DNA from: Procambarus clarkii
Lineage: Eukaryota; Arthropoda; Malacostraca; Decapoda; Cambaridae
Direction: 5' to 3'
NCBI RefSeq assembly: GCF_040958095.1
Contig: NC_091150.1
Coordinates: 63,730,591 to 63,794,590, forward strand
Length of the DNA: 64,000 nucleotides
Shown: in pieces, positions 1 through 10,205 of the stretch
Layout of the letters: the number at the start of each line of letters is the position of its first letter
Numbering within the stretch: position 1 is the stretch's first letter
The notes under the pieces: model-generated
Databases searched by the model: none
Told to the model about the DNA's origin: nothing
Seen by the model: only the letters and a program-made list of their open reading frames with translations
Position numbers and translations under genes: made by a program

Positions 1-1060
1 CCATCGGCGGTTCTTCTTGCTCCGGTTGATGTTCCAGCTGCTCCTGAGGGTCTTCCGACCGATCTCTGTGCGTCGTCGGCGCCCTCCGCTTCCTCGTCTC
101 TTGCTACTGCGTATGGCCCTGCGCCCTCGCCTTGTGTCCTGACTGTAATAGGTGGTGGGGTGGCGTACGCGCCTCCTGCTGTGTGCGGCCTGGTTCCCCC
201 TGTGGTTGAGGCTGCTGCCGTCTTGCGTCGTGCGTCGGTCTGCCCGGCTTGTGGGGCCCGTGTTTTTGGGTCCGCCTCCGGCTCTGATGATGTACAGCCG
301 GAGCCCAAGCGTTCCCGTCGTTCTTCTGCTGCATGGGCTGATGCTAGCGAGTTCAACGACTGTGGATCGTCCGGCGACGGCGGGGTGGCTCCGGTTGCAT
401 TGCGATCTACGGTGGTGGTGGAGGTGCATTTGTCTACGGATGCCGGTGCCGGTGTTTCGGCCTCCCCTTCTGGTGGGGTTTTTGCGGGTCCTGATTCAGG
501 TGCGTCACCTGTGTCGGATGGTTCCGGTTTTTTATGAGGGCTGGTTCCCCTTGCTGAGGTTTGTGGTGAGCGAGGTGACCTGATGGTGGTCTTGAAAAAG
601 GCTGCTTGCTCTGGGGGGTCCGTGCCCCCTTCCTCGTTCCCTGTTTCGGCGGCGGCATTCTTGTTGCCTCTTCCGTCTCAAGCCGTCTCTTCTGTACCTC
701 CTGCGGTACCGGTGGAGGTGAACGCACTGGTCTTCTCCAGTGCGTTCGACAGCATGGCTGTCTCGGCGGCCTACGTACGCTTCTATGGTGTCTTCTGCTT
801 GCAAGAAGGGGGTGTTTCGTGATCCCATGCCTCGTTATGTGACTTGCGCCAGTGAGCTTCGGAAGTGGCCGTTTCCGCCTGATTTGGTGATTCCTGAGTT
901 TATGCAGGCCGACAGCGGAAGGGGAATCGACTCCCTACTGACATGGAATATGTGATTTGGGAGGCCTATAAGAAAAGGTATCCTTAGGATAAGTTCCCTG
1001 AGAAGTATGATCCTGCCTCTGGGAGGCAGGTTCTCTGGGAGTTCATGCCCCATGATTCCT
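1..1060 (+). pseudogene. Decayed GC-rich coding relic, partial at left edge
   Basis: This stretch is GC-rich and codon-like, unlike the AT-rich DNA to its right. The first part reads as a Pro/Ala/Ser/Val-rich segment containing a CPACG cysteine pair and a short basic motif KRSRR. The last part (about 950-1,060) reads like a charged, globular C-terminal segment with a WEAYKKRYP motif. It runs off the left edge, so its start is not visible. The region is broken, with a few interruptions. I do not recognise the family. It may be the 3' end of a mobile-element or virus-like ORF, because a TG-rich tail and a polyadenylation-type AATAAA (1,613-1,618) follow it; a host pseudogene is the alternative. 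Confidence 0.35.
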
Positions 1061-1625
1061 TTGTTTGACTGTATGTTGTGGGTTGTTTTCAGTTTGTGTG
1101 CATGGTTGTGGGGTGCGGGTTGTGTGTATGTGTGTGGGTAGGGCGGGTTTGTTTTCCCGGTTCCTACGTGCCCCGGTGTTTGTTATGTATTATGTATTAC
1201 CTATATGTTTTCTGTATTGTAATTATGCTGTCATTTTGTTTCTATTGAGTATTTGTAATTTCCTTTAGTGTTGTATTTCTTATGATTTTGTCTTGGTGCC
1301 TCTCCGTATGTGGTTACAGTGCTGGTAGACTTTTTTTGTATAATTATGTTCTGGTGCTTGGGTTCTTGGGTGTGGGTTTGGGTACCGTGTGTTGTATTGA
1401 TGTCGTTTCTGTACTGTATTCCACTGTGTTTGTATGTATTGTTGTTTTTGGGGTCGGCCCTTTAGGCCGGTGTTTTGTGGTTGAGTACTTCTGTTCTTTT
1501 GTACTTAGTGAGTTTGTGATTTGTCATTTTGTGTTTTGTGCTCTGTTTTGTTCTAGTTTGCTTTTATTGATTTTATTGTATTCATTGTATTTCTTCGCAT
1601 GCTTGCTGTAAAAATAAACAAATAA
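1061..1625 (+). other. TG-rich untranslated-like tail with AATAAA
   Basis: A T/G-rich, low-complexity stretch follows the coding relic and ends in AATAAA at 1,613-1,618. It resembles a 3' untranslated tail of the relic at 1-1,060. The open frames inside it are Phe/Leu/Val/Cys-rich and reflect only composition. Confidence 0.3.
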
Positions 1626-2585
1626 TATAAACTTGGGGGTACATAATATGGAGTTAATACACCTCGGATAATAAAAAGTTAACACACTTCTGATAATAAA
1701 ATAAATCATTCAAGTGGTTAAATTCCTGTCAGAAGACAAGTCTATTAGTTGACTACAATGTAAGACAGAAACAGCTTAGCTGTCAGAAATGAACATAGAT
1801 AATGTCCGGCAGCGTCAACCAGTTTACTCCTGTCAGAGTATGCCTTCCCTAATGACACTTGAACATGCAGGTAGAAATTTGTCCCTTTCGCATTTAATTC
1901 CACGCTAGAAGGCAAATCTTATGTAATTTCCACTCCAAACTCTATATTCGTGCAATCAATAGTTTAATCTAAAGAAATTAGAGGGTATGATCAGCACTTA
2001 AGTGGGGTTATTTTATCTCTCGCTACATATCGACAGGACACCAGCAATATAGTACATAAAATGGCCAAATTAAATACAAATGCGGTACTCTGTCCTGCCG
2101 AACATGATGTTCGTAAATTGTGGAGGCTGCACACTTGATCAGAAGCTCCCAGAAGAACGGATACTCTCTATTTCGATCGATTACTCTCCTGCAGCTCCAT
2201 AACATCCAAACATCAGATTTCTGACATGGCGAGTTCCCTTTCTCCTCCATCCTGTGACGTATGCACACTCATGCCTTTGCTAGAAATCCGGGTATAATTT
2301 GTAATATTTCAAACAGGGTTCTGTATAGATGGAGACAAGGTTGATGAATATTTACGTCATAATACGAGGTTTTATAAGACAACAAATGATATTTCAGAGT
2401 GCAAGTCAATAAATTTAGATGACGTTAAACGCGTGAGAATATTAAGAGTGGAAATCAAGTTTATCATTTTATTTACCAGAACAGCTGATTGAGACTGTAT
2501 AAATTATTTCCTGTAAACGGCCATATATATGTATTATTATATGAAAGTAAATCTATTACTAATAGATTATCCTTAATAAAAAAAA
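1626..2585. other. AT-rich intergenic DNA, nothing supportable
   Basis: No gene, RNA or clear repeat is recognised. The longest open frame (about 80 codons on the minus strand near 2,023-2,268) has no recognisable motif and is of a length expected by chance. Confidence 0.5.
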
Positions 2586-2643
2586 AAGGTAAATGAGACT
2601 GCTGTGGCTCAGTAGCGCATGTGCGTTGCTCAGCAACAGTAAC

Positions 2644-3090
2644 TTTCCCCTGTCTTCCAGTCCTCCCCACATTTCACCCCCCCCTATCCTTTTGTCCTCC
2701 CAACTATTTCTCATTCCCCTATCCCCTCGTCCTCCCAACCATTCCCCCCCCCTCCACCATCTCTTTGTCCTCACCATCCCCCACTCCACCGACCCCTCAA
2801 GCTACGAACCATTCCCTACTCTACCGTCCACTCGTCCTCTCAAAAATCTCCCACTCCCCCCCCATCCCTTCTTCCTCCCTCCCATTCCCTACTCATCCTT
2901 CCCACCATCCTCTACTTCAGTGTCCTCTGGTCCTCCCCATCATTTTCCATTCCCCTGACCCCCTCGTCTCCACCATTCCCTACTTCCCTGTACCCTCGTC
3001 CTCCACACCATTACCCCCCTCCAATGTCCCCTTTTCCTCCCCATTGTCGCCCACTCCCATCGTATTGTCCTCCCCACCATTCCTCACTCG
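2644..3090 (+). repeat. CT-rich minisatellite
   Basis: Degenerate units of roughly 24 bp (CCCCTCGTCCTCCCCACCAT-like) are tandemly repeated. The open frames across it are Pro/Ser/Leu-rich and come from composition. A similar block lies in copy 2 at 4,946-5,342. Confidence 0.75.
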
Positions 3091-4223
3091 TTTAATGCAC
3101 TTCCAAATGATCTGATGTTCCCGTCAGAAAATTGGGAATATCAAATGGTCTGATGTTTCCATCACTGAAATATAAGAAAAACAGTTAAAAAACGAAATGG
3201 AAAACAATGAAAAAAAACTATGCTAAAAAATGAATGGCATGGTAAACAACACAGCTCAATTCAACACTATTTCACACAAATTAATTAAATCATAATGAAA
3301 ATATATTGAAATCCATGAAAATGCAATTTATCAATGAAATTGAAATCATTGAAATGAAATTGTAACATATTTAGTATACCGTGAGTTGCTCTTACCTGCA
3401 ACAGATGGTGTTGTTTCTTAAAAAAAAAATGTTTTTACATGTCACAGGTGTGGCATATATACTTATACATTCAAAAGGAACAGTATGGTAAACAACACAA
3501 CTCAATTCCAATGCAATGCCACACAAAATAATTAAATCAAGATGAAAATAAATAAAAATTTATGAAAGTTCAATTTATCAATGCAGTCGGAAACATTGAA
3601 ATGGAATTATAACATATTTAGTATAGCGTGTGTTGCTATTATGTGCTGCAAATGGCACTGTTTGAAGAAAATAACATTTTTTTACCTGTCACAGGTGTGG
3701 CATCTATATAGCAGGTATATGAAAACACGTGCGTATTCGAATGGAACATTGTGTCAAAATTTCAAAGCCATCGGTGAAGAATTTTTTAAGATTACTGCGT
3801 GTGTTGCTCTTACTTCCAACAGATGGCGTCGTTTTTCATAAAAACATGTTTTTTCCTGTCATAGGTGAGGCATGTATATAGTAGGTAGATAAACATATGC
3901 GCCTATTCGAATGCAACATTGTGTTAAAATTTCAAAGCAATCAGTAAAGAGGTTTCGAAGATTTCCCTCAAATGAAAAACACAGTTTTTCAAAAAAGCAT
4001 GCTTTTTTCCTGTCACAAATGTCATCTATATAGTAAGCATATAAAAACTCGGTCAGATGTGAATGGAACATTGCATGAAAATTTCAAAGCAATCAGTAAA
4101 GAACTTTCGGAGATTAGTGATTTTGAACAAACGAACATTTATCTTTTTATTTATATAGATAGCACATGTTGCGCTTACGTGCAACAGATGGCGCTCTTTA
4201 AAAAAAAAAAATGATTTTCTCTA

Positions 4224-4473
4224 GGGAGCCGGTCGGCCGAGCGGACAGCACACTGGACTTATGATCCTGTGTTCCCGGGTTCGATCCCAGGCGCCGGCGA
4301 GAAACAATGGGCAGAGTTTCTTTCACCCTATGCCCCTGTTACCTAGCAGTAAAATAGTTACCTGGGTGTTAGTCAGCTGTCACGGGCTGCTTCCTGGGGG
4401 TGGAGGCCTGGTCGAGGACCGGGCCGCGGGGACACTAAAGCCCCGAAATCATCTCAAGATAACCTCAAGACAA
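4224..4473 (+). mobile_element. tRNA-derived SINE
   Basis: The head folds like a tRNA: an A-box-like GGCCGAGCGG lies near 4,234 and a B box GGTTCGATCCC near 4,279, with an anticodon-like stem-loop between. The body carries GGCCTGGTCGAGGACCGGGC and GCGGGGACACTAAAGCCCC. The 3' end is a repeated CTCAAGATAACCTCAAGA motif. A and B boxes mark an internal RNA polymerase III promoter. The same core and 3' end occur in the SINE at 40,361-40,527, which has a different head. It lies inside the AT-rich repeat; I could not fix a target duplication. Confidence 0.8.
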
Positions 4474-4945
4474 CCTGTCACAGGTGTGGCATCTATACTA
4501 ATACTTAAAAAATGAATGGTATGGTAAACAACACAGCTCAATTCCAATGCAATGTCGCACATAATAATTAAATCAAAATGAAAATAAATCTAAATCTATG
4601 AAAATTTTATTTATCAATGCAATTGGAAACATTGAAATGGAATTGTAACGTATTTAGATTAGCGTCTGTTGCTATTGCAACAGATGGTGCTGTTTAAAAA
4701 AAAAAAAACAGGTTTTACCTGTCACAAGTATGGCATCTGAATAGCAGGTACATAAAACCATGGACATATTTGAATGGAACGTTGTGTCAAAATTTCAAAG
4801 CAATCGGTGAAGAACTTTCGAAAATTAGCGATTTTGAACAAATGAACATTTTCAATTTTATTTATATACACTAGCTGTACCCGGCCACGCGTTGCTGTGG
4901 CTCAGCAACGCGTGTGCGTTGCTGAGTCACAGCAACCTTCTGCTG

Positions 4946-5342
4946 TCCCCCCCCCCCAGTCCTTCCCTCAATTCCCCCTATCCCCATCCCCTCATCCTTC
5001 CAACCATTCCCCCCGTACCCTCGTCCTAACAATTCCCCACTCCCCAGTCCTCCTCGTTCTCCCTACCATTCCCCCCTTCCCCATCCCCTTGTCCTCCCCA
5101 CTTCACTGTCCCCTCCCCCTCCCCCACCATTCCCAACCCTAGTGTCCCCACGTCAACCCCACCATCTCCCACTCCCCCGTCGCCATGTCCTCATTGCCAT
5201 TCATCCCTACCCTGTCCCATCGTCCTCCCCCACTCCCCTGTCCTTTTCTCCTCCCCCACCAATCTCCATTCCCCGTCCCCTCCTCCCCACCATCCCCAAC
5301 TCTCCCTTCCCCTTGTCCTCCCCACCATTCCCCACTGCCCCG
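4946..5342 (+). repeat. CT-rich minisatellite
   Basis: Units of TCCCC / GTCCTCCCCACCATTCCCC type are tandemly repeated and are equivalent to the block in copy 1. Not coding. Confidence 0.75.
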
Positions 5343-5727
5343 TCTAAAGCATTCTCAAATGATTTGATGTTCCCATCAGAAAATTGGGAACATCAAATGA
5401 TCTGATGTTCCCATCACTGAAAAATAAAAAGAATAGTTATGAAACGAAATTAAAAACCATAAAAAAATAAAAAAAAATAGGTATACTCACGAAATGAAAG
5501 GTATGGTAAACAACACAGCTCAATTCCAATGCAATCTCACACAAAATAATTAAATCAAAATGAAAATGAATCGAAATCTATGAAAATTCAATTTATCAAT
5601 GAAATCAGAAACCTTGAAATGGAATCGTAGCCTATTTATTATAGCTTGTGTTTCTCTTACGTACACCAGATGGTGGTGTTTAAAAAATAAAAAAAAGTTT
5701 TACCTGTCACAGGTGTGTCATCTATAC

Positions 5728-5870
5728 TTATTTATTTATTTATTTATTTAATTATTTGTTTATTTACTTATATATATACAAGAAGGTACATTGGGATTTT
5801 GAGAATACATAGCATAGTAAATACATTTTTGTAAAGCCATTAGTACGCACAGCGTTACGGGCAGATACTT
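5728..5870 (+). repeat. (TTTA)n tract and adjoining short repeat
   Basis: A run of TTTA units is followed by a segment containing AAGAAGGTACATTGGGATTT and GAATACATAGCATAGTAAA. It breaks the monomer order of the surrounding repeat, so it is probably a separate small insertion. Confidence 0.5.
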
Positions 5871-6822
5871 ATACTCATGAAATCAATGGTACGGTAAATA
5901 ACACAGCTTAACTCCAACACAATGTCTCACAAAATATGTAAATCAAAATTAAAAAAATCGAAATCTAGGAAAATTCAATTTGTCAATGCAGTCAGAAACA
6001 TTGAAATGGAATTGTAACATTGTTAGTATAGTGTGTGTTGCTCTTACGTGCAACAGGAGTTGTTTCTTAAAAAAAAAAAATTACCAGTCATACTTATGTC
6101 ATACTTATACTTATGAAGTGAAAGGTATGGTAAACAACACAGCTCAATTCCAACGCAATGTTACACAAAATAAATAAACCAAAATGGAAATAAATTGAAA
6201 TCTATGAAAATTGAATTTATCAATGCAATCGGAAACATTGAAATGTAATCACAACATATTTAGGATAACATGTGTTCCAATTACATGCAACAGATGGCGC
6301 TATTTTTTTAAAAAAGCATGTTTTTACCAGTCACAGGTGTGGCATATATATAGTACGTATACAAAAACATGTACATATTCGAATGGATTTTTGTGTCAAA
6401 ATCTCAAAGCAATTGGTGAAGAACTTTTGGAGATAACAGCGTGTGTTGCTCACGCTGCAACATATGCATGTTCAACAAATGGCGCTGTTAAAAAAAAAAA
6501 ATGTTTTCTCCTGTCACAGGTGAGGCCTGTATATAGTAGTATATAAAAACATGCGCCTATTCGAATACAACGTTGTGTTAAAATTTTAAAGTAATCTGTA
6601 AAGAAGTTTCAAAGATTTCACTCACATGAAAAAAAAAGTTTTTCAGAAAAGCATGTTTTTTTTCCGGTCACAGACAAGACATCTTTATAGTATGCATATA
6701 AAAACCAGCTCGGATGCGAATGGTAAGTTTTGTGAAAATTTCAAAGCAATCTGTGAAGAACTTTCGGAGATTAGCGATTATGAACAAATGAACATTTCCA
6801 TTTTTATTTATATAGATTATTC

Positions 6823-7015
6823 CCTCTAGCCGGATGGCTGACGCAACATCACGGTCATGATATATAGAAGGGATGGGGCGTCCTACGCCTCAAATCTATA
6901 ACTTGAATATCTATATACTACTGATTAGTATTGTTAGTAAAGGATAATGTCTAGTAAAAGAATTATCTCTTATTGCAGTTGGGGTTAGAAATTTCCAACA
7001 ACACTAGTCCCCACT
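6823..7015. other. Short unique-looking spacer before satellite array 1
   Basis: About 190 bases lie between the AT-rich repeat and the first 18-bp satellite monomer. No gene is visible. Confidence 0.5.
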
Positions 7016-8065
7016 AGCGCGGTGGTGCAGGTGGGCATGGCGATGCAGGTTGGCATGGTGGTGCAGGTGGGCGTGGTGGTGCAGGTGGGCGTGGTGGTGC
7101 AGGTTGGCATGGTGATGCAGGTTGGCATGGTGGTGCAGGTGGGTGTGGTGGTGCAGGTGGGTGTGGTGATGCAGGTTGGCATGGTGGTGCAGGTGGGTGT
7201 GGTGGTGCAGGCGGGTGTGGTGGTGCAGGTGGGCATGGTGATGCAGGTTGGCATGGTGGTGCAGGTGGGTGTGGTGATGCAGGTTGGCATGGTGGTGCAG
7301 GTGGGTGTGGTGGTGCAGGTGGGTGTGGTGGTGCAGGTGGGCATGGTGATGCACGTTGGCAAGGTGGTGCAGGTTGGCATGGTGGTGCAGGTGGGTGTGG
7401 TGATGCAGGTGGGTGTGGTGGTGCAGGTGGGTGTGGTGATGCTGGTTGGCATGTTGGTGCAGGTGGGTGTGGTGGTGCAGGTGGGTGTGGTGGTGCAGGT
7501 GGGCATGGTGATGCACGTTGGCACGGTGGTGCAGGTGGGTGTGGTGGTGCAGGTGGGTGTGGTGGTGCAGGTGGGCATGGTGATGCAGGTGGGTTTGGTG
7601 GTGCAGGTGGGTGTGGTGGTGCAGGTTGGCATGGTGATGCACGTTGGCATGGTGGTGCAGGTGGCTGTGGTGGTGCAGGTGGGTGTGGTGGTGCAGGTGG
7701 GTGTGGTGGTGCAGGTGGGTGTGGTGGTGCAGGTTGGCATGGTGATGCAGGTTTGCATGGTGGTGCAGGTGGCTGTGGTGGTGCAGGTGGGTGTGGTGGT
7801 GCAGGTGGCTGTGGTGGTGCAGGTGGGTGTGGTGGTGCAGGTGGGTGTGGTGGTGCAGGTGGGTATGGTAGTGCATATGTGTTTGGTGGTGCAGGTGGGC
7901 GTGGTAGTGCAGGTGTGCATGGTGGTGCAGGTAGGCGTGGTAGTGCAGGTGGGCAGGGTGGTGCAGGTGGGCGTGGTCGTGCAGGAGGGCGTGGGATTGC
8001 AGGTGGGCATGGTGGTGCAGGTGGGCGTGGGAGTGCAGGTGGGCGTGGCAGTGCAGGTGGGCATT
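7016..8065 (+). repeat. 18-bp G-rich satellite, array 1 (left part)
   Basis: Near-perfect 18-bp units of GGTGCAGGTGGGYGTGGT type, with variants GGTTGGCATGGTGATGCA and CGTTGGCA. G-rich on the plus strand. Because 18 is divisible by three, all frames tend to stay open on both strands (Gly/Ala/Cys, Val/Gln/Met, Trp/Cys/Arg, or Pro/His/Thr readings); none is taken as a gene. The array is cut by the LTR array at 8,066 and resumes in register at 24,989. Confidence 0.95.
8062..8065. other. Target-site duplication CATT (left)
   Basis: CATT directly precedes the outer left LTR and recurs directly after the outer right LTR at 24,989-24,992. Paralogous satellite without the insert reads GGGCATTGTAGTGC with a single CATT at 30,182-30,185 and at 44,394-44,397. 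Confidence 0.85.
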
Positions 8066-10192
8066 TATTATAGTCATGGGTTGGTTGGTGGTGTCGTCGT
8101 CGTTGATCCTTCTCTACGGACAACCCAACCCACAACTCGGTAGAGTGCTTATACCTCCCTAGGAGATCACCCTTGGCGCTTCTGGCTCTTGGAGAGGGGC
8201 TCAACGTCACACGTTTAGGGGATGCGGCTCCAACACTTAGCCTCGTTGTCACGTGCACACACCCACTCGAGCCGCTGTGACTCCCCACTCTCTCCTTAGG
8301 TGATATGATCTCCTCAATCCCCTTTTGACTTATTAGTATTACCTTCTACCCTGTCCACAGCAGTAGTTCTTGTTTCTTTCTCTCTCTCTCTCTTCTTCTG
8401 TACTATTTCATGGGAAGCCTCATTAGGACAAGGGCAAACACCAGCAAATTGGGATACATTTACTGGACAAAGCACATACACGATACATACACACATATAA
8501 TAATAATGAATCCTATACTCTATAATATTACAATCAGGTTGCACTCCAACATCATCAGAACTTTATCATCTGCTTATCAAGTGGTATCCTATCTCCTGGT
8601 TCACCACCTGATACTATCAACCACCTCAAGTTGATCAAGTCTACATACACTGTTGCACTATCAACAGGAGAAATATATATATATATATCTTTAAATGTGT
8701 ACAAAGAAAATCAGCATTTGAATGCAATAACATATATCAGTATAAATGCTCATTGATGCACAATAATGATCAATCGATCACTCTATCAGTCCTAGAACAC
8801 ATACATTTGTAGGTAATCCAGCCTACGACTGTAACTCTAAACTTCAGTATAAAACACTCCTTGACATAAGAATGCAAACAACCACTCACCTCTCACTGCG
8901 TCTTGCACGCTAATGACAACCAAACACTATCAACTCCCTACAAGTACTCCACCAGAACTTCCAGTCCACCTCTGGAAGTTCACTACCCTGATATCTTCAG
9001 GTTCTTCCGGGCTTCACTACCAGGATCCTCTGCAGCTCCTCCAGGCTGCTACCATGAAGTTTCCTTGAGCAACTACGGTGCTTCACCCTCCTGCTAGGTT
9101 CCTGCACAGCTCTCTTGGCTGCTACACCGTGAAGTTTCCTCGAGCAACTATGGTGCTTCACCACCTCTACAGAAGCATGTGACACTCCTCTTCACTACTT
9201 CTCCTCACAGCTCGAGGTCCTCTGCTTCACTACCTTGGAGTCTCATCAATTACTTCATCTATGCTGGCTTCGAAGTTCTCAGCAACTTCTTCCCCAAAGA
9301 CAAACCTGCAACCCATCGACACTCCAATAAAAACGTTTCCCATTAACACATAAACAAAAATAACCACACAATATGCTTGCCTCAAACCTCTATCTGTCCT
9401 CTACATACAGTGAGAGTGGACTCCCCCGTTTTGGGCGGGTCCATACTCCACCTCGCCTGGCGGCGGTCCTCACTCGCTGGGAGGGTCTTCCTCCGTCAGG
9501 AGCCGGGCTCCCTCAGTCGTCTGTCAGAGCTCAGAGGGGACGGACGTCGCTCCGTGCTCCTCCCTCTTCACTCTCCTATTTCAGGCTTTCTGCCTTATTA
9601 AAACATGTCTAACTTATAAATAAACATTGCTACTGTCGCTGGGCACACGACCAACTACAAGCAATCACTATGAACTGGCGTATATCGTGCTTACCACAGA
9701 TTAACTGGTCAAGGGCGCTTCTCCCTCTGACGGCGTCTGGTCACGGCGCTTCCACGGCCCACAATAATGCCTCTGGGCGATTTAATAAACACTTCGTCGA
9801 CCAGGACTTGAGACCACAACGTTCCCAGCTCGGTTCCACAGCTGGTACGTCTGCACACTTCTCTTCTCTTCGAGATATATCACTAGGGGTTCCCTTCTGA
9901 TGGGAGCTCAACGGAGCGCAGCTTTTCCCTGCGATATCTGGCACTCAAGTGAGGTCAAAGCCCTTTCAGAAGCGAGCCTCACGCCTCCAGCAAAATGTCC
10001 ACATCTCCTAGCCAGTCATTTATCTCTTTTCTTCTTCATTGCCCATAATCTCAAACTGTTATACATATCCAAGCAACTATTTTACATATGCGTTATCACC
10101 TCAATATTTGCTAGGCATTCTAATCAGGTCAGGCTTGCTGAATAACTCTCAAGGAGGGAGACTCGTTTCTCCTGTAGGCTGAGATCATAACA
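8066..10192 (-). repeat. LTR 1 (3' LTR of the left unit)
   Basis: About 2.13 kb, long for a gypsy-type LTR. It carries a CT tract (about 8,380-8,395) and an (AT)8 tract (8,673-8,688). Its outer edge abuts satellite with CATT; its inner edge abuts the purine tract. Confidence 0.92.
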
Positions 10193-10205
10193 CTCCCCTC
10201 CCTTT
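10193..10205 (-). other. Polypurine tract of the left unit
   Basis: Read on the minus strand this is AAAGGGAGGGGAG directly before the TGTTATG start of the 3' LTR, the usual plus-strand primer position. Confidence 0.8.

Larger units (their letters stand above)
2586..4870 (+). repeat. AT-rich interspersed repeat, copy 1 (with CT-rich minisatellite)
   Basis: The copy opens with a GTTGC/GCAAC-rich head (about 2,595-2,640) and continues into a CT-rich minisatellite (2,644-3,090). It then has several diverged monomers sharing phrases such as CAACAGATGGCGCT, CCTGTCACAGGTGTGGCAT and TTTCAAAGCAATCGGTGAAG, ending in TTTATTTATATA. The same order recurs in copy 2 (4,871-6,822). A SINE (4,224-4,473) interrupts it. 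I cannot assign it to a named superfamily. The ACTAGCTGTACCCGGC head of copy 2 resembles a class of short interspersed repeats common in arthropods. No protein of its own is visible. Confidence 0.6.
4871..6822 (+). repeat. AT-rich interspersed repeat, copy 2
   Basis: It starts with ACTAGCTGTACCCGGC at about 4,870, then alternating GTTGC/GCAAC motifs, a CT-rich minisatellite (4,946-5,342), a repeated ATCTGATGTTCCCATCA-type inverted motif (about 5,355-5,420), and diverged monomers with CAGATGGCGCT and TTTCAAAGCAATC phrases. It ends in TTTATTTATATAGAT at about 6,820. A (TTTA)n tract with a distinct AAGAAGGTACATTGGGATTT segment (about 5,728-5,870) interrupts it and looks like a separate small repeat. 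No coding capacity is seen. Confidence 0.6.

Noticed and set aside
2023-2268. 81-codon minus-strand frame
   Set aside because: Chance length in AT-rich DNA, no motif, no neighbours.
4224-4300. Functional tRNA gene
   Set aside because: A and B boxes are present but the acceptor stem is not, and the sequence continues into the SINE core.
7014-8288. Long open frames of up to 424 codons in four or more frames across the satellite
   Set aside because: An 18-bp period keeps all frames open at once on both strands. Products are Pro/His/Thr or Gly/Ala/Val repeats with no conserved start or codon bias. The same applies to 28.6-31.3, 43.0-45.5 and 53.0-62.1 kb.
9373-9900. Plus-strand frames of 74-158 codons conserved in all five LTRs
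   Set aside because: Conservation follows from LTR identity. They are antisense to the element and show no domain or signal.
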